Shown: positions 41,120 to 50,240 of the stretch, piece by piece
Layout of the letters: each line of letters starts with the position of its first letter
Position numbering within the stretch: position 1 is the stretch's first letter
Assembly (NCBI RefSeq): GCF_900109645.1
Contig: NZ_FOBG01000001.1
Location: 1,178,001-1,242,000, forward strand
Origin: Duganella sp. CF402
Lineage (GTDB): Bacteria > Pseudomonadota > Gammaproteobacteria > Burkholderiales > Burkholderiaceae_D
Length of the DNA: 64,000 bases
Reading direction: 5' to 3'
Notes under the pieces: model-generated
What the model was told of the DNA's origin: nothing
The model's input: the letters and a program-made list of their open reading frames with translations, nothing else
The model's database searches: none
Position numbers and translations under genes: made by a program

Positions 41120-42028
41120 ATGGATCGCCTGCGCGCACTGGAAGTGTTCGTGGAAGTGGTGAAGCGCGATAGCTTCGCCCGCGCGGCCGAAGCGCTCGAT
41201 ACCTCCCCTGCCAATGTCACCCGCTATATCAGCGATCTCGAAGCCCACCTGCAAACCCGGCTGCTGAACCGCAGCTCGCGCAAGATGTCGCTGACGTCGA
41301 GCGGCGAAGCGCTGTTCGAGCGCGCCAAATCCATACTCGACGACGTGGCCGAGGCCGAAGCCATCGTGTCCTCCGCGACCATGCAGCCGCACGGCGTGCT
41401 GCGCATCAACGCCCCGCTCAGCTTTGGTGTGCTGCACCTGGCGCCGCTGTGGGCCAAGTTCATGCGCGAATATCCCGAGGTGCAGCTGGACGTGGCGCTG
41501 ATCGACCGCGTGGTCGACATTGTCGAGGAAGGCTACGACATGGCGGTGCGCATTTCGCGCACGGGTTCCGCCTCGAATGTGGCGCGCAAGCTGGCCACTT
41601 CGCGCAACGTGCTGTGTGCTTCCCCTGAGTACATCCAGCAGCGCGGCATGCCGCAGACGCCCGCCGATTTACTGCAGCATGCCTGCATCGGCTACAGCTA
41701 CGCCGCCAGCGCCGACGAGTGGCAGATGCTGGACGCCAGCGGCGCCTCGCATGCGGTCAAGGTGCAGTGCGTGATGCACACCAATAATGGCGATACCGCC
41801 CGCGCGGCCGCGCTCGGCGGGATGGGCGTGATCTGGCAGCCGACTTTCCTGGTCGGCGAGGATTTGCGCGCCGGGCGCCTGCAACGGGTGCTGCCCGACT
41901 ACCATATGGCCGACATGGATGTGCTGGCCGTCTACCCGAGCCGCCGCCACCTGAGCGCCAAGGTCCGGGTCATGATCGACTTCCTGGTGCGCGAGCTGGC
42001 CGGCACGCCGTGGGACCACATCGCATAA
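41120..42028 (+). CDS. LysR-family transcriptional regulator
   Basis: The 302-aa protein has an N-terminal winged helix (MDRLRALEVFVEVVKRDSFA, DTSPANVTRYISDLEAHLQT) and a substrate domain of the CrgA/DmlR-like branch (LRINAPLSFGVLHLAPLWAK). Unusually for LysR proteins it has no divergent neighbour. It follows the lipoprotein gene by 9 bp and may be transcribed with it. The target is unknown. Confidence 0.9.
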   Translation: MDRLRALEVFVEVVKRDSFARAAEALDTSPANVTRYISDLEAHLQTRLLNRSSRKMSLTSSGEALFERAKSILDDVAEAEAIVSSATMQPHGVLRINAPLSFGVLHLAPLWAKFMREYPEVQLDVALIDRVVDIVEEGYDMAVRISRTGSASNVARKLATSRNVLCASPEYIQQRGMPQTPADLLQHACIGYSYAASADEWQMLDASGASHAVKVQCVMHTNNGDTARAAALGGMGVIWQPTFLVGEDLRAGRLQRVLPDYHMADMDVLAVYPSRRHLSAKVRVMIDFLVRELAGTPWDHIA

Positions 42029-42108
42029 AGTTCCCCTGTTTCTATTGAGGCAGATCATTCGAAGCTGCCGCGCTAGCGCCGATACTCCTATCTTTCGGAG
42101 GGCAGGTA

Positions 42109-44055
42109 ATGAGCGCAAGCACGCAGCAAACCGGGTCTCAGGAGCAATTTCGTGAGCAGTTGACCGCCTTCACGCGGCAGCATCGCGCCGGCCACTGGCG
42201 TGGCAGTTTTGCCGAGTTCATGGATCAGGTGCTGCCGGCGGCGCCGGCGCAGCTGGCGCGCAGCTCGCACCAGTACATCTGGGACATGCTGCGCTGGAGC
42301 GGCAAGGAAGGCGACAACGGCAAGCTGCATTGCAGCCTGTTTGCCGATGAACTGTTCGGCATTGACGACGCCCTCACCCGCGTGGCCGGTTATTTCAAGG
42401 CAGCCGCCGCCGGCAGCGAGGTGGGCCGCCGGCTGCTGTTGCTGCTGGGGCCGCCATCGGGCGGCAAGTCGACGCTGGTGATCCGCCTCAAGCGCGGGCT
42501 GGAGGAATACAGTTACACCGAGGCTGGCGCGCTGTACGGCATTGCCGGCTGTCCGGTGCGCGAATCGCCGCTGCACCTGGTGCCGCACACCTTGCGCCAC
42601 AGCTTCCGCGAAAGCTACGGCGTCGACGCCACCGGTGAGCTCTGTCCGTACTGCCGGGCGCGGCTGGAGCATGAACTGGGTGGCGATTTCCTGCGCATGC
42701 CGGTTGAGCGCATCTTCATTTCCGAGGCCGGGCGCAGCGCCATCGGCACCTACGCACCGCATGATCCGAATACCGCCGATATCGCCGACCTGGTCGGCTC
42801 GGTGGACTTGTCGCGGGTGGCGGAATTCGGCGACGAGGGCGATCCGCGCGCATGGTCGTGGTCCGGCACGGTGTATGCGGCCAGCCGGGGCGTGCTGGAG
42901 ATGATCGAGATCCTCAAGGTGAAGCGCGAATTCCTGTACCTGCTGCTGACACTGACGCAAGAGAAAAACGTCAAGGTGGCGCGCTTCCCGCTGATCTATC
43001 TCGACGAGACCATCCTGGCCCACACCAACCTCGCCGAATTCCGCAAGTTCCTGCAGGAGAGCGAAAACGAAGGCCTGCTGGACCGCATGGTCATCGTGCA
43101 GGTGCCGTACACGCTCAACTACAAGGCAGAGGCGCGCATCTACCGCAAGCTGATCCTGTCGGCGCCGGCCTTCCGCGATGTCCATCTGGATCCGCACGTG
43201 CTGCATGCGGCGGCCGTGTTTGCCGTGCTGAGCCGCCTGCATGAGGGCGAGGACCGCGAGGCCGATCTGGCCAAGCGGGTGCGCATCCACGGCGGCGAGG
43301 ACGTGGATGGGGTTCATCACGCGGAGGCGCTGCGCGTGCGTAACAAGGAAAAGTCGCCCGACGAGGGCTTGTCCGGCGTGTCGCCGCGCTTTGTGATCAA
43401 TGGCCTGTCGCAGGCCATCATCCAGTCTGCGCGCAACAGCATCAGCACGATGGATTTGCTGCTGGCGCTGAAAGACGCGATTGAAAGCGATGCGCGAATT
43501 GATTCCTCGCGCAAGCGGCGCTGGGTCGATTATCTGGTCCTCACGCGCAAGGAGTTTTACAACCGCTGGGTCAAGGAGGATGTGCACAAGGCGCTGTTCG
43601 TCTCGTTCGAACAGGAAGTGGCCGACCTGCTCGATAAATACCTCGACGAAGTCGAAGCCATGCTCGACAACCGGCAGGTGCGCGATCCCATCACCAACGA
43701 GGAACGCCGACCGGACGAGCGTTTCCTGCGCGCGGTCGAGGAAAAGATCCATATTTCCGACTCGGGCAAGCAATCGTTCCGGCAAGAGGTGGTGCGCAAG
43801 GCCATGAGCGCCTACAAGCGCGGCGAGCGTTTCGGCCTCGGCAGCCACGCCCAGCTGCGCGACGCCTTGCAGCAGTACCTGTTCGAGCAGCGGCGCGACG
43901 TGCTGCGCTTGGTCAGCTCGTCCAAGCGCCCCGACGACGAGGTGCGCGCCAAGATTTCCACCGTCGAGCAGCGGCTGGTGGACGATTACGGCTACGACAG
44001 CCACTGTGCGCGCGAAGCGCTGAATTACGTCACCACGCTGCTGGCACAGGAGTGA
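42109..44055 (+). CDS. prkA: PrkA-family serine protein kinase
   Basis: The 648-aa protein has a P-loop GPPSGGKST at residues 114-122 in an AAA-type domain and a C-terminal PrkA kinase domain (about 400-648). A CPYC pair and the length match E. coli YeaG. Relatives act in nutrient-stress and sustained-starvation responses, with kinase and Lon-like ATPase features. It is the first gene of the prkA-yeaH-spoVR operon and has a strong GGAGGG ribosome site. Confidence 0.95.
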   Translation: MSASTQQTGSQEQFREQLTAFTRQHRAGHWRGSFAEFMDQVLPAAPAQLARSSHQYIWDMLRWSGKEGDNGKLHCSLFADELFGIDDALTRVAGYFKAAAAGSEVGRRLLLLLGPPSGGKSTLVIRLKRGLEEYSYTEAGALYGIAGCPVRESPLHLVPHTLRHSFRESYGVDATGELCPYCRARLEHELGGDFLRMPVERIFISEAGRSAIGTYAPHDPNTADIADLVGSVDLSRVAEFGDEGDPRAWSWSGTVYAASRGVLEMIEILKVKREFLYLLLTLTQEKNVKVARFPLIYLDETILAHTNLAEFRKFLQESENEGLLDRMVIVQVPYTLNYKAEARIYRKLILSAPAFRDVHLDPHVLHAAAVFAVLSRLHEGEDREADLAKRVRIHGGEDVDGVHHAEALRVRNKEKSPDEGLSGVSPRFVINGLSQAIIQSARNSISTMDLLLALKDAIESDARIDSSRKRRWVDYLVLTRKEFYNRWVKEDVHKALFVSFEQEVADLLDKYLDEVEAMLDNRQVRDPITNEERRPDERFLRAVEEKIHISDSGKQSFRQEVVRKAMSAYKRGERFGLGSHAQLRDALQQYLFEQRRDVLRLVSSSKRPDDEVRAKISTVEQRLVDDYGYDSHCAREALNYVTTLLAQE

Positions 44056-44056
44056 T

Positions 44057-45178
44057 ATGCGCACCGATTGGTACGACTTGTTTTCCCGCGGCTCGCGCGA
44101 CTGGCTGCGCCACAACGACAAGGTGCGCGAGGCGGTGCGACAGCATCTGCCCGAGGCGCTGTCCGCGCCGGACCTGATGACCGGCCCCGGCCAGCGCGGC
44201 ATCCGGGTGCCGCTCAAGCTGCTCGAGCATGCGCGCTTCCGCCTGTCCGGCGACCACAGCCGCACCGGCGCGGGACAGGGGCCGGCCCAGCCCGGCGACC
44301 TGCTGCGCTCGCCGTGGTTTGACGACGATGACAACGGCGCGGGCAGCGATGGCGGCGAAATGACGCTACTGATGGAGTTCTCGGTCGATGAGGTGATGGA
44401 TTGGCTGTGGGAAGAACTCAAGCTGCCGCAGCTGGAACCGCGCGGCAAGGCCGTGCTCGACCAGAGTGACGTGGTGCGCGCGGGCTGGGACAAACATGGC
44501 GCGCGCTCGCGGCTGGATCGGCGCCGCACCGTCAAGGAGGCAGTCAAGCGGCGCGCAGTACAAGCCAATCCACCGCCGTTTTCCAATGACGACCTGCGCT
44601 TCCGCCAACTGGTGCCGCATCCCAAGCCAAGCAGCAACGCGGTGCTGATCTTCATGCTGGACGTATCGAGCAGCATGTCGTCGGCGGAACGGCAACTGGC
44701 CAAGACCTTCTTCTTCCTGGCCTTGCATGGCTTGCGCCGCCAGTACCGCAACATCGACACGCGCTTCATCGCCCATGCCGCGCGCGCCTGGGAATTCAAC
44801 GAGGGCAATTTCTTCGAAGCCAGCGGACTCGGCGGCACGCTGGCCTCGACCGGCTTCCAGCTGGCGCTGGAACTGCTGCGGCAACACTACGATCCTTCGC
44901 AGTGGAACAGCTACCTGTTCTACGCTTCGGACGGCGACAACTTCGCGGAAGACAGCATGGCGGCCAACACGGCGCTCGGCGCGCTGGCCGGGCATCTGAA
45001 CTACCTGGCCTACGTGGAAACCCTGCCCGGCATGCCTTGCCTGCAGGACACCGAGATGAGCCGCCTGTGGAAAGAGCGCGAGCGCCAAGGCCTGCCCATG
45101 TCGAGCGCCCTGCTCACCGATGGCGACGACGTGTTCACCGCCCTCCGCCAGTTCCTGACCCGGCAGGCCGCATCATGA
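44057..45178 (+). CDS. yeaH: YeaH/YhbH family protein (DUF444, VWA domain)
   Basis: The 373-aa protein has a C-terminal von Willebrand A domain with MIDAS motif DVSSSMSS (D202) and the conserved FYASDGDN block. The start lies 1 bp after the prkA stop. The family always accompanies PrkA and SpoVR. A scaffold or substrate-recruiting role for the kinase is likely but not shown. Its stop overlaps the spoVR start (ATGA). Confidence 0.93.
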   Translation: MRTDWYDLFSRGSRDWLRHNDKVREAVRQHLPEALSAPDLMTGPGQRGIRVPLKLLEHARFRLSGDHSRTGAGQGPAQPGDLLRSPWFDDDDNGAGSDGGEMTLLMEFSVDEVMDWLWEELKLPQLEPRGKAVLDQSDVVRAGWDKHGARSRLDRRRTVKEAVKRRAVQANPPPFSNDDLRFRQLVPHPKPSSNAVLIFMLDVSSSMSSAERQLAKTFFFLALHGLRRQYRNIDTRFIAHAARAWEFNEGNFFEASGLGGTLASTGFQLALELLRQHYDPSQWNSYLFYASDGDNFAEDSMAANTALGALAGHLNYLAYVETLPGMPCLQDTEMSRLWKERERQGLPMSSALLTDGDDVFTALRQFLTRQAAS

Positions 45179-46542
45179 CGCTGGAGGATTACAGCACCCG
45201 GCTGCAAGCCCTGGCCGCCTCGCTCGGCCTGGAATACTACCCGGTCGATTTTGAACTGGTGCCGCAGAACTTCATGCTGGAAATCGCGGTCTACGGCATG
45301 CCGGTGCGCATGCATCATTGGTCGTTCGGCCTGCGCTACATCCACCAGCTGCTGCACCAGAACATGGGCCATTCGCGCGTCTTCGAAGTGATGTTCCCCG
45401 GCTGCCCTTGCCGCGCCTACATGATGGACACCAACTCGCTGGCCGAAAACACGCTGGTGACGGCGCACGTGATCGGCCATGCCGACTTCGTCAAGCGCAA
45501 CGCCTTGTTTGTCCGATCCATGAGCATGGCCGGCGGCCGTATCCTCGAACAGAGTGCTGCCCGCGCCCACACGCTGGAAGACGCGCGGCTGCGCCACGGC
45601 CAGCGCGCAGTCGAAGCGGTGCTGGACGCGGCGCTGGCGCTGGAACCGCACATCGATATCCAGCAGCCGCTGTACCGCCCGCCCTACCCCGAGCCGGCCG
45701 ACGTGGCGCGCCCGCCGCCGGACGGCTTCCATCGGCGCTACCAAACGCTGCCCGGCGAAACGCCGCCCGTGCCTGTCAAGCCGGCGCGCCGCCAACTGCC
45801 GCCGCATCCCGAGCAGGACCTGCTGTGGTTCATCGCCCACCACGCCCCCGAACTGCAAGACTGGGAACGCGATATCTTCCTGGCCGTGCGCGAGGAAGCG
45901 TTTTATTTCTATCCGGTCCACGCCTGCCAGATCATGAACGAAGGCTGGGCCTCCTACTGGCATGCGCGCCTGCTGCGCGAGGCCGATTTCCTGCCGCAGG
46001 AGCTGTACCTGCAAGCGCTGCGCACGCACTCCGACGTGGTGCGCCCCTACGGCAATGAGCAGGACGTGGCGCTGTCCATCAATCCCTACCACCTTGGCTT
46101 CGCGATCTGGGAAGACATTATCGAGCGCGACGGCATCGAGACGGCGCGCCGCATCTGCGCCGAGGAAGACGACTTCGGCTTCATCCGCAATCACCTGAAC
46201 GCCAGGCTGGTGGACAAGCTAAACCTGTTCAGCTATCAGGAGCGCACCGATGGCGAAACCCGCGTGCTCAGCCGCGATATCCACGATGTGCATGAAGCCA
46301 TCCTCGGCCCCAAGTACAACTACGGCGCGCCCTGCATTGCCGTCGAGCGCATGGACGACGACCACAGCCTGGTGCTACGCCACGATCACAGCCGCGACGG
46401 CCGTGGCCTGGACCTGGCGCTGGCCGGCCAGGTGCTGCAATACGTGGCGCAAGTCTGGCGCCGGCCGGTGACGCTGCACACGGCCGATTTTCGCGGCGTA
46501 GCGCGCACCATTCAGAGCGACGGACGGCAGAAATCCGCGTAG
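45175..46542 (+). CDS. spoVR: SpoVR family protein (YcgB)
   Basis: The 455-aa protein has SpoVR signatures (WSFGLRYIHQLLHQNMGHSR, IMNEGWASYWHARLL, NPYHLGFAIWEDI). ATG 45175 overlaps the yeaH stop; the long open frame before it belongs to yeaH. In non-sporulating proteobacteria this protein works with PrkA/YeaH in stationary-phase stress. The biochemical activity is unknown. Confidence 0.94.
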   Translation: MTLEDYSTRLQALAASLGLEYYPVDFELVPQNFMLEIAVYGMPVRMHHWSFGLRYIHQLLHQNMGHSRVFEVMFPGCPCRAYMMDTNSLAENTLVTAHVIGHADFVKRNALFVRSMSMAGGRILEQSAARAHTLEDARLRHGQRAVEAVLDAALALEPHIDIQQPLYRPPYPEPADVARPPPDGFHRRYQTLPGETPPVPVKPARRQLPPHPEQDLLWFIAHHAPELQDWERDIFLAVREEAFYFYPVHACQIMNEGWASYWHARLLREADFLPQELYLQALRTHSDVVRPYGNEQDVALSINPYHLGFAIWEDIIERDGIETARRICAEEDDFGFIRNHLNARLVDKLNLFSYQERTDGETRVLSRDIHDVHEAILGPKYNYGAPCIAVERMDDDHSLVLRHDHSRDGRGLDLALAGQVLQYVAQVWRRPVTLHTADFRGVARTIQSDGRQKSA

Positions 46543-46549
46543 TGACGCT

Positions 46550-46895
46550 TTACGTATATTGTCTCTCCAGCGAGCGTAGCTCTTGTCGGGCACGGTTGAT
46601 AATTTCACGTGCCGATATCAGGCCGAGAACGGCCATGATTGAAGCGACGGCAATATCCGGCCACGCGGCGCCGGTACCGAATACGCCCAGCGCGGCCGCC
46701 AGAACGGCGAGATTGCCCAGCATGTCGTTGCGCGTGCAAAGCCACACTGAACGCATGTTGGCATCACCCTCACGAAAGGCATAGAGAAGCCAGGCTACCA
46801 GAGCGTTGGCGGCAAATGCCAATACGCCGATCACCCCCATCGTTTCTGCTGCTGGAGTATCCCCACCTAGTCCGGTCCAGAGTGCTCGTGCCAGC
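46550..46895 (-). pseudogene. N-terminally truncated cation transporter (CDF-like)
   Basis: About 115 residues match the C-terminal half of a small membrane cation transporter of the cation-diffusion type: TMGVIGVLAFAANALVAWLL, then YAFREGDANMRSVWLCTRND and WPDIAVASIMAVLGLISARE. The first three or so membrane helices are missing. The reading frame continues upstream only as unrelated sequence (PRSRSISHSF) up to the arsR promoter. The truncation point near 46895 is therefore a likely junction of the ars segment. Confidence 0.7.
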
Positions 46896-46978
46896 ACAAC
46901 CGTGCTGGTAAAAGAATGCGAAATACTTCGCGATCTGGGAAGGACGGTTGGCGCGCCAGTCAAATAATTCGATAATAT

Positions 46979-47030
46979 TTGAATTGTCGTATAAAATTAG
47001 GTATCATAGTTCAATAGTTATTGAAGTATG
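46979..47030 (+). promoter_or_regulatory. arsR promoter with 12-2-12 ArsR operator
   Basis: A -35 TTGAAT (46979-46984) and -10 TATCAT (47002-47007) are 17 bp apart. A 12-2-12 palindrome, CATAGTTCAATA - GT - TATTGAAGTATG (47005-47030), matches at 11 of 12 arm positions and overlaps the -10 and start site. This is the classical ArsR/SmtB operator form. A second repeat, TCAAATA...TATTTGA (46960-46982), lies just upstream. Confidence 0.8.
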
Positions 47031-47040
47031 AAAGTAAATC

Positions 47041-47355
47041 ATGGAAACCAAAGACGTTCTCACAGCCCTGGCAGCGATCGCCCAAGAGAGCCGGTTAGCG
47101 GTATTTCGCCTGCTGGTTCAAGTTGGGCCCGACGGCATGGCAGCAAGCAAGATCGCTGAACAGCTCGATATTGCGCCGTCGTCGTTGTCATTCCACCTGA
47201 AGGAATTGACTCACGCTAAGCTCATTTCATCACGCAGCGAGGGCCGCTTCGTTATTTACTCGGCCGATGTCGCCGTCATGAACGGAGTCATTGCTTACCT
47301 GACCGAAAACTGCTGCGGCGGCATCCCATGTGGCCCTGTGGGCTGTGGCACCTAA
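47041..47355 (+). CDS. arsR: ArsR-family arsenic-responsive repressor
   Basis: The 104-aa winged-helix protein has the recognition region DIAPSSLSFHLKELTHAKLI and a C-terminal cysteine cluster C91, C92, C97 and C102 (ENCCGGIPCGPVGCGT). C-terminal vicinal cysteines bind As(III) in several ArsR proteins, whereas the classical helix cysteines (ELCVCDL type) are absent. It lies behind its own palindromic operator and before arsC. Confidence 0.92.
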   Translation: METKDVLTALAAIAQESRLAVFRLLVQVGPDGMAASKIAEQLDIAPSSLSFHLKELTHAKLISSRSEGRFVIYSADVAVMNGVIAYLTENCCGGIPCGPVGCGT

Positions 47356-47373
47356 CTGAATTGGGGAATTCAA

Positions 47374-47865
47374 ATGCTGGATAAAGTCTATAACGTGCTG
47401 TTCCTTTGCACCGGCAACTCCTGCCGCTCTGTTCTTTCCGAAGCCACTTTCAACCATCTCGCACCAGCTGGCTTAAAGGCCATCAGCGCGGGCAGCCAGC
47501 CGGCAGGCCTGCTCCATCCGCGCGCGGTGTCTTTGCTGGCCAGCAAAGGCATCTCGACCGAGGGCTACTACAGCAAATCGTGGGACAACCTGCCGGTGAC
47601 GCCTGATATCGTCGTCACTGTTTGCAGCAGCGCCGCAGGAGAAACGTGCCCTGCCTACCTTGGGCCAGTATTGCGCACCCACTGGGGCCTGGATGATCCC
47701 GGCCACGTAGTGGGGACCGAGGAAGAAATCACGGTAGCCTTTGAGAAGACGTACAGCATTATCCTGGCCCGGATCGAGGCCTTCCTGGCGTTGCCTCTGG
47801 CTGAGCTGAACGACAAGGCGAAGCTGAAGGCCGAACTGGACAAGATCGGCGTCATTGCGGCATAA
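47374..47865 (+). CDS. arsC: Arsenate reductase, low-molecular-weight phosphatase type
   Basis: The 163-aa protein has the phosphate loop CTGNSCRS (12-19) and two further cysteines, C84 and C92 (TVCSSAAGETCP), spaced like the redox triad of thioredoxin-coupled ArsC. It reduces arsenate to arsenite. It follows arsR by 18 bp with GGGGAA as ribosome site. No arsenite exporter (arsB or acr3) follows. Confidence 0.93.
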   Translation: MLDKVYNVLFLCTGNSCRSVLSEATFNHLAPAGLKAISAGSQPAGLLHPRAVSLLASKGISTEGYYSKSWDNLPVTPDIVVTVCSSAAGETCPAYLGPVLRTHWGLDDPGHVVGTEEEITVAFEKTYSIILARIEAFLALPLAELNDKAKLKAELDKIGVIAA

Positions 47866-47916
47866 CACACGCTGGCCGCACTTGCCGTGCAGCTGGCCTA
47901 AGGTAAAGCGTCAAAC

Positions 47917-48633
47917 ATGGATAAGATCGACAATCTTCCGAACATTAATCCGTCGCAGCTTGATTTGCCGAGCGCTGAGAAACTTGGCCAGGTCGGCGAC
48001 ATGAACCATCCGCCACGCATCCTCATGCTGTATGGCTCGCTGCGTGAGCGTTCGTTCAGCCGCTACCTCACCGAAGAAGCCGCCCGCATCCTGGAGCATT
48101 TCGGCGCCGAGGTGAAAATCTTCAACCCGATGGAATTGCCGATGGTGGGCAGTGTCCCGGAGGATCATCCGAAAGTGGCGGAGCTGCGCGAGCTATGTCT
48201 GTGGTCCGAAGGACAGGTTTGGTGCAGCCCTGAACGGCATGGCGCCATTACGGCGGTAATGAAAAACCAGATCGACTGGATACCGTTGGAGATGGGGGCG
48301 ATTCGTCCAAGCCAGGGGCGCACACTGGCGGTGATGCAGGTGTGCGGCGGCTCGCAGTCATTCAACGTCGTGAACACGCTGCGCCTGCTTGGCCGCTGGA
48401 TGCGCATGTTCACCATTCCCAATCAGTCCTCCGTCCCAATGGCCTATAAGGAATTCGATGAGCACGGCCGCATGCGGCAATCCGGTTATTACGAGCGTGT
48501 GGTCGATGTCATGGAGGAACTGTTCAAGATGACGCTGCTGCTGCGTGGCCGGACCGATTACCTCACTGACCGCTACAGCGAGCGCAATGAACGATCGATG
48601 AAGGCTATCAACCAGGCAATCCTTAAAATCTGA
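47917..48633 (+). CDS. arsH: ArsH NADPH-dependent FMN reductase
   Basis: The 238-aa flavodoxin-like protein has the FMN-binding phosphate loop [20 protein letters not shown] and the family motifs [20 protein letters not shown] and [10 protein letters not shown]. ArsH oxidises trivalent organoarsenicals and reduces quinones or chromate in relatives. It lies 51 bp after arsC, where acr3 or arsB is found in many other clusters. Confidence 0.94.
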   Translation: MDKIDNLPNINPSQLDLPSAEKLGQVGDMNHPPRILMLYGSLRERSFSRYLTEEAARILEHFGAEVKIFNPMELPMVGSVPEDHPKVAELRELCLWSEGQVWCSPERHGAITAVMKNQIDWIPLEMGAIRPSQGRTLAVMQVCGGSQSFNVVNTLRLLGRWMRMFTIPNQSSVPMAYKEFDEHGRMRQSGYYERVVDVMEELFKMTLLLRGRTDYLTDRYSERNERSMKAINQAILKI

Positions 48634-48673
48634 GCTGTCGGCCTGTCAATCGGTTAATCAGCTAGAATACGAC

Positions 48674-48940
48674 ATGCGCAAAATTCGAATACTCCTGCTG
48701 GCATGGCTACTTGTTCTGGGAGCGACCGCTTCGGCGGTGGCTTCAGTCCATACCTGCTGCCCGTTGAAGGACTGTTCGATCGCTCAATGTGTTGAAATGG
48801 GCTGCGCGCCGGTCATGCCCAATGTGGCTTTCGGAAATACGTTTGTGCTGCCGGTGACACCACCAGATAGAAACTACGCCGCCTACGTGCCTGTGGTTCC
48901 GCCTGATAGATATGTTGAAGTTTGGACGCCGCCCGACTGA
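48674..48940 (+). CDS. Small secreted cysteine-rich protein in the ars locus
   Basis: The 88-aa protein has a signal peptide (to about 24, LLVLGATASAVAS) and then five cysteines, C28 C29 C34 C39 C44, in a CC-x4-C-x4-C-x4-C pattern. A proline-rich tail carries three PPD motifs at 63-65, 76-78 and 86-88 and ends with the last of them. I do not recognise the family. Position after arsH and the thiol spacing suggest metal or metalloid binding in the periplasm. No clear ribosome site is visible; TAGAAT 5 bp before the ATG might be a -10 giving a leaderless message. Confidence 0.65.
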   Translation: MRKIRILLLAWLLVLGATASAVASVHTCCPLKDCSIAQCVEMGCAPVMPNVAFGNTFVLPVTPPDRNYAAYVPVVPPDRYVEVWTPPD

Positions 48941-48993
48941 CGAGCAGGCAAAGGCAAGACCAAACTTCTCAATCTACTCAAAAGGAAACCACC

Positions 48994-49125
48994 ATGAAAT
49001 CCAAGGTCACTAAATTTGTTGTCGCCGTCGGCTTGCTCACCAGCTCGGCATGGGCTCTCGCCGCTAGCGCGGGCTGCTGCGGCGACGTTATCTGCTGCAT
49101 CAAGATGCTGGCTTGCTGCCTGTAA
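48994..49125 (+). CDS. 43-aa secreted peptide with three CC pairs
   Basis: ATG 48994 has AAGGAAA seven bases upstream. The first 23-25 residues form a signal peptide (VVAVGLLTSSAWALA). The remaining approximately 18-20 residues contain C28 C29, C34 C35 and C41 C42, three adjacent-cysteine pairs in AGCCGDVICCIKMLACCL. Vicinal thiols are classic ligands for As(III) and soft metals. The gene is the last of the ars segment and is followed by a strong terminator. No homologue is recognised; it may be a periplasmic metalloid-binding peptide or a processed signal. A chance frame is unlikely given ribosome site, signal peptide and terminator. Confidence 0.68.
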   Translation: MKSKVTKFVVAVGLLTSSAWALAASAGCCGDVICCIKMLACCL

Positions 49126-49146
49126 TCAGATAGCGATTCAGATGTA

Positions 49147-49178
49147 AAATGGCCCGCTTCGTCATGAAGCGGACCATT

Positions 49179-49179
<1 letters not shown>
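49147..49179. terminator. Strong hairpin terminator between convergent genes
   Basis: A 14-bp stem with one mismatch, AAATGGCCCGCTTC against GAAGCGGACCATTT, and a 5-nt loop lies between the 43-aa peptide gene and the convergent epimerase. A-rich and T-rich ends allow it to work in both directions. Confidence 0.8.

Positions 49180-50239
<1,060 letters not shown>

Positions 50240-50240
<1 letters not shown>

Noticed and set aside
42088-44838. 916-codon reverse open frame opposite prkA-yeaH, and similar long frames at 4549-7128, 7203-9470 (reverse) and 56716-59490 (forward)
   Set aside because: They are antisense to genes with clear domain motifs, have low-complexity His/Gln/Arg/Ala-rich translations and no recognisable domains. 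GC-rich DNA produces such shadows.
48922-49125. Longer start for the 43-aa peptide at 48922
   Set aside because: It overlaps the end of the previous gene and would bury the signal peptide; ATG 48994 has a proper ribosome site.
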